Part shown: piece by piece, positions 58,195 to 64,000 of the stretch | How positions within the stretch are numbered: the first letter of the stretch is position 1 | Layout of the letters: the number at the start of each line of letters is the position of its first letter | From: Bacteroidia bacterium | GTDB lineage: Bacteria > Bacteroidota > Bacteroidia > J057 | NCBI GenBank assembly: GCA_041391665.1 | Contig: JAWKNO010000001.1 | Coordinates: forward strand, 1,922,001-1,986,000 | DNA length: 64,000 nucleotides | Reading direction: 5' to 3' | Position numbers and translations under genes: made by a program | The notes under the pieces: generated by a model | The model's input: the letters and a program-made list of their open reading frames with translations, nothing else | The model's database searches: none | Told to the model about the DNA's origin: nothing

Positions 58195-59118
58195 GTGTTT
58201 GAAGTTCAAATTCTGGGAACAAGCGCTGCCATTCCTACCAATTCAAGATTGCCCTCTGCTCAGGTTGTAACGATCAATGACCGTCATCATCTGGTGGATT
58301 GCGGTGAAGGTACCCAGATTCAACTTCTTCGGGCAAAGGTGAAATATTCCCGGTTGGATGCTATTTTTATTTCTCATCTCCATGGAGATCATATTTTAGG
58401 GGTACCGGGTTTGCTCAACTCATTGAGTTTGTATGAGCGAAACTTTCCGCTTAAACTTTTTGCGCCTTCCGGTTTGAAAGATATACTGGATCTGGTATTT
58501 GAGCAGACCCACAGTTATCTCAATTTTGAGCTGGAATTTATTCCGACAGAAGACTTCGCGCCTGGATCTGTGTTATATGAAACCGATCGTTATCAGGTGT
58601 ATGCGCTTCCGCTCGAACACCGGATTTTTTGCCGGGGATTCAAGTTTGTCGAAATCAACAAACGCCCCCGTTTTGACTTCTATAAAGCCAAGGCCCTTGA
58701 AGTGCCCAATCAATACTTTGGTTTGCTGAAGCAGGGCAACCAGGTGGAGTTGGAAGACGGGAGAACTATTACCCCGGATGATGTACTCCTTCCTCCAGAA
58801 AATCCCCTTTCATTTGCTTATTGTTCGGATACCCGGTACAACGAAGAATTGATTGACCATATTCGACATACAAGACTGCTATACCATGAGTCCACTTTCC
58901 TGAATGATATGCAGGCAAGGGCACAGGAAACTTCCCATAGTACCGCATTGGATGCCGGGCGAATAGCAAGTGCGGCGGAAGTCAACCAGCTTTTGCTGGG
59001 ACATTTTTCCGCACGATATAAAGATCTGAAGCCGTTTCTGGATGAAGCAAGATCCGTTTTCCCAAACACACTTCTCGCAAAAGAAGGGTATGTGTTTAAT
59101 GTAAAAGATTTTGCTTAA
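58195..59118 (+). CDS. rnz: Ribonuclease Z
   Basis: Metallo-beta-lactamase-fold nuclease that trims tRNA 3' ends. The 307-residue product (GTG start) has FEVQILGTSAAIPTNSRLPS, DCGEGTQIQLLRAKVKYSRL, the zinc motif SHLHGDHILGVPGLLNSLSL (about 62-81), an exosite stretch, YCSDTRYNEEL and ALDAGRIASAAEVNQLLLGH, where distal histidines complete the metal site. Important here because the tRNA-Val in this window lacks an encoded CCA and needs trimming and CCA addition. Confidence 0.94.
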   Translation: MFEVQILGTSAAIPTNSRLPSAQVVTINDRHHLVDCGEGTQIQLLRAKVKYSRLDAIFISHLHGDHILGVPGLLNSLSLYERNFPLKLFAPSGLKDILDLVFEQTHSYLNFELEFIPTEDFAPGSVLYETDRYQVYALPLEHRIFCRGFKFVEINKRPRFDFYKAKALEVPNQYFGLLKQGNQVELEDGRTITPDDVLLPPENPLSFAYCSDTRYNEELIDHIRHTRLLYHESTFLNDMQARAQETSHSTALDAGRIASAAEVNQLLLGHFSARYKDLKPFLDEARSVFPNTLLAKEGYVFNVKDFA

Positions 59119-59157
59119 TTTACGTTGCAACAACGATTTGAGTATTGATTCTACCCG

Positions 59158-59940
59158 ATGTACAAAAAAGAAAACCTCCTGTTTATATTTTTGGGCGGAT
59201 TTTTTATCACCAATGCCCTGATAGCTGAGTTTATCGCCGTTAAGATTTTTTCACTGGAAGAAACCTTTGGTCTTGCTCCTGTGAATATGACGCTTTTTGG
59301 CGAAAGCGGGCTTGCTTTCAACCTTACCGTAGGTGTTTTGCTTTGGCCGGTCGTATTTATCATGACCGACGTGATCAATGAATATTACGGAAAACGGGGC
59401 GTAAGGCTTTTGTCATTTATGGCTGTGGGGCTGATATCCTATGCCTATCTGATGGTACTGCTGGCCATGAAAGTAAAACCTGCAGGATTTTGGCTCGAGC
59501 TGAATGCCGATATCACACCAGATATTAATGTGGCTTTTGGCCGCATCTTTGGCCAGGGGCTTTGGATTATCATTGGTTCCTTATGTGCTTTTCTCATCGG
59601 CCAGCTGGCCGATGTGCGGGTCTTTCATCTACTTCGAAAGGTGACCGGCTCTTCCAAAATCTGGCTGCGAGCGACAGGTTCTACGCTGGTTTCTCAATTG
59701 ATCGATAGCTTCGTCGTACTTTTTGTAGCTTTTTATATAGGACCTCCGCCCGAAAGAAAATGGACGCTGATCATGGTGCTTACCATTGGATCAATGAGTT
59801 ACATCTATAAGTTTTTTATGGCAGTGGTACTCACCCCCCTGATTTATCTGTTTCACGAAGTGATCGATGCCTATTTGGGCAAAGAGCGGGCAAACCGCCT
59901 TATCGAAATCGCCGCAGGTAATATTCCCCATGACGAATAA
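59158..59940 (+). CDS. Queuosine precursor transporter (YhhQ/VUT family)
   Basis: Six- or seven-helix membrane protein of 260 residues that takes up preQ0/preQ1-type precursors for tRNA queuosine. The family helix IAEFIAVKIFS, LTVGVLLWPVVFIMTDVINE (the TDVINE motif is diagnostic), GQLADVRVFHLLRK and LRATGSTLVSQLIDSFVVLF are clear. Other helices include LLFIFLGGFFITNALIAEF. It lies 39 nt after rnz, possibly co-transcribed, and is closed by the hairpin at 59982. Confidence 0.9.
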   Translation: MYKKENLLFIFLGGFFITNALIAEFIAVKIFSLEETFGLAPVNMTLFGESGLAFNLTVGVLLWPVVFIMTDVINEYYGKRGVRLLSFMAVGLISYAYLMVLLAMKVKPAGFWLELNADITPDINVAFGRIFGQGLWIIIGSLCAFLIGQLADVRVFHLLRKVTGSSKIWLRATGSTLVSQLIDSFVVLFVAFYIGPPPERKWTLIMVLTIGSMSYIYKFFMAVVLTPLIYLFHEVIDAYLGKERANRLIEIAAGNIPHDE

Positions 59941-59981
59941 ACCAGGGGATAATTGAATTTCTTACCTTTAATTATTCAATT

Positions 59982-60003
59982 TTTATGGAATAAATTCCAT
60001 AAA
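59982..60003. terminator. Hairpin after the queuosine transporter gene
   Basis: Perfect TTTATGGAA/TTCCATAAA inverted repeat (59982-59990, 59995-60003) with a 4-base loop, 42 nt after the stop codon, preceded by a T run. The stem is AT-rich and the tail downstream has T-rich stretches. Terminator likely but not strong. Confidence 0.45.
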
Positions 60004-60112
60004 CCGAAAGAGTTTTGGCGTTTTTTTTCGAATAAATGCCCTATTTTTCTGCGATTTAATTAAATTTTTCTTATGTTTCTGTACCTTTATTTAATCCAAG
60101 CCTTTTACTGTT

Positions 60113-61648
60113 GTGGATATTCTGGAACGAATCATAGAAAATCTTACCAGCGACGAAGTCAGGCGTTTCAAAATCCTGTCCAACCGGTTTAAGGCCGATG
60201 AGGAGAAAAAGCTGCTGGTTCTTTTTGACGCGATCCGGTCCGGTAATTTTAAAGACTCCGAAAACGATGTGATCGTGCAGTTTTACGGCGGTACGGATGC
60301 CAAATCCAAAAATAGCTACTACCGTCTCCGCAACAAGCTCCTGAGCAATCTTGAAAAAAGCCTTCTTTTTTATCATTTCAACTATAAAAACTCGATAGAG
60401 TCATATAGCAATATTCAATTGTCGGTGCTCTATAAGGAACGGGGCCTCTATCGTGAAGCTTTTTACAGCCTCCGGAAAGCCGAAAAAGTAGCTACCGATT
60501 ACGACCAGTTTAATGTACTTGAAATTATCTATGATGAGATGCTTCAACTTTCCGTTCATGTAGATGTTGAAATTGAAGCTGTCATTAGCCGCCGAAAAGA
60601 CAACCTCCGGAAAATTGAAATCCTTCGCGCAAACAGTGAAATTCTCGGGATGATCACCCAGCAGCTTACCCGCCGCAATTATTCGCGCAACAGCAAAACG
60701 ACAACGGTGATCAAAACGATGGAGAATATCAGAAACCGGCTCGAAGAGCATAAGGATATTTTTCATTCTCCCTCCGGAAAAATCATGATCCTCAAGGCGG
60801 TTGTAACAATTTTGATTCAAAAATCGGCCTATAGCGAGCTGAATGAATATGTGAAAAATGCATTTGAAGATTTTGAAGTAAACAAACTGTTCAACAAAGA
60901 CAATCACTCGACTCGGGTAATGATGCGGATCTGGCGGGTGAACTCTCTGCAAAAATTGCTGAAACTTGAAGAAGCCGAAACCCAGATTGAACTCTTGTAC
61001 GATGATTTGTTGCTCCATAGTAAGCAGAACTACAAGGAGTTTGCATTTTACTATTACTCGGCCAAAATCTACAATCAGAAGCTGACCGGTGATCTCAAAG
61101 GTGCCTCCCGGATATTGGAAGAGGCATTCTCCCAAAAGGAGATCATCCGCAACGAGGTGCACGAACTGTACCTGTTGATCAGTCGCGCGGACCAGTTTTT
61201 CAGTCAGGAGATGTACGATAAAGCCGTAGATGCTGTCAAAAAAATAAAATCGCACAAAGGCTTTTCTATGGTTGATGAGGAATTGCGACTTTATGTGCAC
61301 GTATTTGAAATCGTCAATTTTTTTGAAGCGAAAGAATATAAACATGCAGAATCAGCATGGCGTGCATTGAGGAAAAATTTCAAATCCTTACTTAAAGATG
61401 AGTTTTATGGGCATGTGTCAAAATTTTTGACAGTAATCATGCGACTCAATACAGCCGCACTGGATGGCAAAACTGTATTTATCAAATCTGCTTACAAACA
61501 TTATATTGCCCAGTTTCCCGCTTCCGAGATTGGCAACAATCAGATTATTCCGTACGAAATTTATCTTGCCTCCAAGGTGGAGGAGAATAGCACCTACTAT
61601 CAGCTATTCATTGAATCGATCAGAAATATCAGAGGTTTATCTCTTTAG
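60113..61648 (+). CDS. Conserved-looking helical-repeat protein, unknown function
   Basis: A 511-residue soluble protein without signal, almost wholly helical, in a pattern of TPR-like pairs (LYREAFYSLRKAEKVATDYD, LKGASRILEEAFSQKEI, YDKAVDAVKKIKSHKGFSM). It opens with VDILERIIENLTSDEVRRFK and a basic YYRLRNKLLSNLEKSLLFYH near residue 75, which is reminiscent of a nucleic-acid or protein contact region. No enzyme motifs. I do not recognise a named family. GTG at 60113 is the start. Its last 12 bases overlap the convergent T9SS gene. Confidence 0.65.
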   Translation: MDILERIIENLTSDEVRRFKILSNRFKADEEKKLLVLFDAIRSGNFKDSENDVIVQFYGGTDAKSKNSYYRLRNKLLSNLEKSLLFYHFNYKNSIESYSNIQLSVLYKERGLYREAFYSLRKAEKVATDYDQFNVLEIIYDEMLQLSVHVDVEIEAVISRRKDNLRKIEILRANSEILGMITQQLTRRNYSRNSKTTTVIKTMENIRNRLEEHKDIFHSPSGKIMILKAVVTILIQKSAYSELNEYVKNAFEDFEVNKLFNKDNHSTRVMMRIWRVNSLQKLLKLEEAETQIELLYDDLLLHSKQNYKEFAFYYYSAKIYNQKLTGDLKGASRILEEAFSQKEIIRNEVHELYLLISRADQFFSQEMYDKAVDAVKKIKSHKGFSMVDEELRLYVHVFEIVNFFEAKEYKHAESAWRALRKNFKSLLKDEFYGHVSKFLTVIMRLNTAALDGKTVFIKSAYKHYIAQFPASEIGNNQIIPYEIYLASKVEENSTYYQLFIESIRNIRGLSL

Positions 61649-63046
61649 GATTTTTCCTTTTACCTCTTTTCCCCCATACTCCAGCATATAGAAGTAAACG
61701 CCCGATGATTTTCCCGAAAGATCAGCATTGATTGTGTTTTCTCCACGGATTCCATCAAACTGGCCTGTCCATATTTTTCGGCCTGTCTGGTCAAAAATAA
61801 ATAATCTTACCGGACCTCTTTGTCCCATGGGAACGGTAAACGTGAGGTTTTGATCGAAGGGATTATTGTGGACAAATGGCTGATCAACATTTTGATGATC
61901 AGTTGTTTGTGTCCAGGTGGCGGTTGCTGAAGCCAGGGTAAATTTACCACCGGTAGGCGTATAGGCGATCAGTTGGTAGTGATTGGTTCCGTTGTGAGGC
62001 GCTTCATCAAGGACGGTATAATAACTGCCCATTTCATAATTGCCGGTACCAGGTATATCAAACAAGCCGGAGAACAGCTGTGCCGGTAAGTCCGCTTTTT
62101 CTATTTCGAAAATAACGCCGGGTTTTTCGTATCCGGTTTCCCATGACAGAGCAATACCTGAAGGAACCGGCTCGGCGACAAAACCATAGTCATTGCCGGT
62201 ACCGGCAGTTTCTGATTCATTCGCAGCCCCTACAGAAAGTTCCCAGACAAAGGATGCCAGCGCGACGGCAGTATCTGGCTCTAAAACGGCAAAAGCCATA
62301 GGCCAGACAATGATATCATGTGTAACACTTCCACCGCCAAACCGGGCGGCATCAAATACATAATTGGATACAGGAATTGTAAAGCTATCTCCAGGTGCAA
62401 CCGCCAGGCCCGGGCTGAAATTTTCGACAAGTTGGGTAGGCGCATCTCCATCTACGGACAGCATCAGGGTAACCGGATGAATAAAATCGCGAGATGGGTC
62501 CTGGTTGACAACCGTGAGATCAAAGCTATAAGAAGTGCCCTCTATAATGATACCGGGAACAGGCATGGGTTCTGCAACAGCCAGCTTATGGCTTAGGTTG
62601 GCCATGGTATGGTTGAAAATGACACTTTTGGCAGCGGAGTCATTGGAAATCACCCCATAAGCCATGGGCCATACGATAATATCATGCGTAATACCACCAC
62701 CGGTAAAACGCGTGGCATCAAACAGATAGCTTTGTACCGGAAGCAAAACAGTATCGCCGGGGAGTGTAGGCGAGGGAAGTGAATAATTGCTGAGTAATGG
62801 GAGAGCAGGCCCGCCATCTACCGACATAAAAAGCGAAACCGGAACATTAATCGCAAAGATCGGGTCTTCATTAATGACCGGAATATCAAAAGAATATTGA
62901 CTGGTATCGTTGATAACACCTGGAAAAGCTTCAAGGTTGATAATAGACAACCTTGCAGAAGTGCTTTGGGCTTTTGCGGGTGTTCCTGAAATCAAAACAA
63001 TGAAGAGGGCGAACAATCCTCCTAAAAAGTAACCCCTCATATTCAT
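61637..63046 (-). CDS. T9SS-exported protein with duplicated beta module
   Basis: Secreted protein of 469 residues: signal peptide ending GTPAKAQ, then two homologous modules of about 125 residues. The first has YSFDIPVINEDPIFAINVPV and THDIIVWPMAYGV; the second YSFDLTVVNQDPSRDFIHPV and THDIIVWPMAFAV. A fibronectin-III-like part follows (about 290-380), then a type A T9SS sorting domain (about 385-469) with NPFDQNLTFTVPMGQRGPVR, GENTINADLSGKSSGVYFYM and the basic end KGKILKR. No catalytic motif seen. Role unknown; the duplicated module may be a ligand- or adhesin-type fold. Confidence 0.75.
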   Translation of the reverse strand: MNMRGYFLGGLFALFIVLISGTPAKAQSTSARLSIINLEAFPGVINDTSQYSFDIPVINEDPIFAINVPVSLFMSVDGGPALPLLSNYSLPSPTLPGDTVLLPVQSYLFDATRFTGGGITHDIIVWPMAYGVISNDSAAKSVIFNHTMANLSHKLAVAEPMPVPGIIIEGTSYSFDLTVVNQDPSRDFIHPVTLMLSVDGDAPTQLVENFSPGLAVAPGDSFTIPVSNYVFDAARFGGGSVTHDIIVWPMAFAVLEPDTAVALASFVWELSVGAANESETAGTGNDYGFVAEPVPSGIALSWETGYEKPGVIFEIEKADLPAQLFSGLFDIPGTGNYEMGSYYTVLDEAPHNGTNHYQLIAYTPTGGKFTLASATATWTQTTDHQNVDQPFVHNNPFDQNLTFTVPMGQRGPVRLFIFDQTGRKIWTGQFDGIRGENTINADLSGKSSGVYFYMLEYGGKEVKGKILKR

Positions 63047-63154
63047 AATGGAGTGGAATTATATCGAAATCTACAAAGTTTCACCTAACTTTACAAAATA
63101 TACGAACCAATCGTATCTTTCGTATTTGCCCCCGAAACAGAAATATTAAAACAT

Positions 63155-64000
63155 ATGCACGCAGATTTTATCCAACATTTACAGAGAGAGATCGCTGATA
63201 TTCAGTCTTCAGGACTATACAAAAACGAACGGGTGATTACCAGCCCACAATCAGCTGAGATTACCGTTTCGGGTGGTCAGCGGGTGTTAAATTTTTGTGC
63301 CAACAATTATCTGGGGCTTTCTTCGCACCCTGCTGTAGTTGAGGCTGCCAAAACGGCCATTGATACCCATGGATATGGCCTGTCTTCGGTAAGGTTTATT
63401 TGTGGTACCCAGGACATCCACAAGATTCTGGAAAATAAAATCTCCCAATTTTTGGGAACGGAAGACACCATTCTGTATGCTGCTGCCTTTGACGCCAACG
63501 GCGGTGTATTTGAGCCGATTCTCGGTGCGGAAGATGCGATTATTTCTGACGAACTCAACCATGCCAGTATTATCGATGGTGTGAGATTGTGTAAAGCGGA
63601 GCGGTTTCGCTACAAAAACAACGACATGGTCAGTCTGGAAGAATGTCTGCAAAATAGCAGCCATTGCCGTACAAGGCTGATTGTAACAGACGGCGTGTTC
63701 TCCATGGATGGTACCATTGCCCAATTGGACAAAATCTGTGACCTGGCAGATCGCTATAACGCAATGGTGATGGTGGACGAATGCCATGCCACAGGATTTA
63801 TGGGCAAAACAGGTCGTGGTACCATCGAACATTGCGGCGTAATCGGAAGAGTGGATATCATCACTGGTACATTGGGAAAAGCATTGGGCGGAGCTTCAGG
63901 TGGTTTTACTTCCGGCAGAAAAGAAATTGTCGAAATGTTGCGCCAGCGATCACGGCCCTACCTTTTTTCAAATACGCTGGCACCATCCATTGCGGGAGCA
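63155..64000 (+). CDS. kbl: Glycine C-acetyltransferase (2-amino-3-ketobutyrate CoA ligase), 3' end outside window
   Basis: PLP-dependent alpha-oxoamine synthase that works with threonine dehydrogenase to convert 2-amino-3-oxobutyrate and CoA to glycine and acetyl-CoA. 282 residues are present: RVLNFCANNYLGLSSHPAVV, HGYGLSSVRFICGTQDIHK, DELNHASIIDGVRLCKAERF, TDGVFSMDGTIAQLDKICDL, VDECHATGFMGKTGRGT and the PLP lysine in ITGTLGKALGGASGGFTSGR. SVRFICGTQ-type spacing favours Kbl over serine palmitoyl- or KAPA-synthase relatives. The C-terminal third is outside the window. Confidence 0.92.
   Translation, partial: MHADFIQHLQREIADIQSSGLYKNERVITSPQSAEITVSGGQRVLNFCANNYLGLSSHPAVVEAAKTAIDTHGYGLSSVRFICGTQDIHKILENKISQFLGTEDTILYAAAFDANGGVFEPILGAEDAIISDELNHASIIDGVRLCKAERFRYKNNDMVSLEECLQNSSHCRTRLIVTDGVFSMDGTIAQLDKICDLADRYNAMVMVDECHATGFMGKTGRGTIEHCGVIGRVDIITGTLGKALGGASGGFTSGRKEIVEMLRQRSRPYLFSNTLAPSIAGA

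Noticed and set aside
63287..63832. 181-codon minus-strand open frame opposite kbl
   Set aside because: The plus strand has all PLP-enzyme motifs of Kbl in frame; the minus frame is antisense.

Overview
The window comes from a Bacteroidota chromosome, most likely a Saprospiria-type (Lewinella/Haliscomenobacter-like) bacterium. The sequence-level reasons are: type IX secretion (T9SS) C-terminal sorting domains on several secreted proteins, the gliding/T9SS genes gldE and gldD behind mutY and ssb, a DUF4835/PorD-type gene behind coaBC, a TonB receptor paired with a DUF4249 lipoprotein, futalosine-pathway menaquinone synthesis, and promoters matching the Bacteroidota consensus TTTG-N18-21-TAnnTTTG. 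The family-level placement is inference; no rRNA is present.

Layout. 1-6.4 kb is conserved core: an LptF/G permease (cut by the window edge), divergent bamD, RNA polymerase omega, coaBC and porD, then cdd and hslU on the other strand. 6.5-12.2 kb is an AT-richer accessory stretch with a small membrane protein, a HepT-like protein lacking its usual active-site arginine, a cysteine-containing lipoprotein, and a TonB receptor/DUF4249 pair. 12.2-18.3 kb holds all four enzymes that convert trans-4-hydroxy-L-proline to 2-oxoglutarate: deaminase and semialdehyde dehydrogenase first, then epimerase and D-hydroxyproline oxidoreductase. Between the two halves lie a truncated DUF4249 gene and a REP-associated transposase (RAYT) whose own coding sequence contains its palindromic repeat. 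18.3-27 kb is a run of minus-strand genes (LytTR regulator, 5'-nucleotidase, SirB1-like protein, acyl-CoA carboxylase beta chain, flippase-like membrane protein, GT39 glycosyltransferase, Rossmann/DUF2520 protein). A tRNA-Val and mqnB follow. 28-36 kb is core again: RNase G, a 30-residue AURKAIP1/COX24-type protein, a TPR protein, HU, mutY-ssb-gldE-gldD, and a Fur regulator.

36.1-38.3 kb is the most unusual region: the tail of a lost T9SS protein, two palindromic cgcaaag repeat units, and a 1.55 kb segment bounded by a 22-bp direct repeat derived from the 3' end of a DUF3500 gene. That segment holds a (CT)10 tract, a short leader ORF, a secreted cysteine-containing small protein, and two tandem paralogous cytosolic proteins of unknown family. 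39.4-48.7 kb is a tandem duplication of two ~1,535-residue secreted proteins (sugar-dehydrogenase propeller, di-CxxCH domain, discoidin, LamG-like region, T9SS tail). 48.8-55.6 kb carries an aldehyde dehydrogenase and the lower phenylacetate pathway paaG-paaH-paaJ-paaZ. 55.6-64 kb is mixed housekeeping (RluA, YgjP-like metallopeptidase, STAS, RNase Z, queuosine-precursor transporter), two proteins of unknown function (one T9SS-exported), and the 5' part of kbl.
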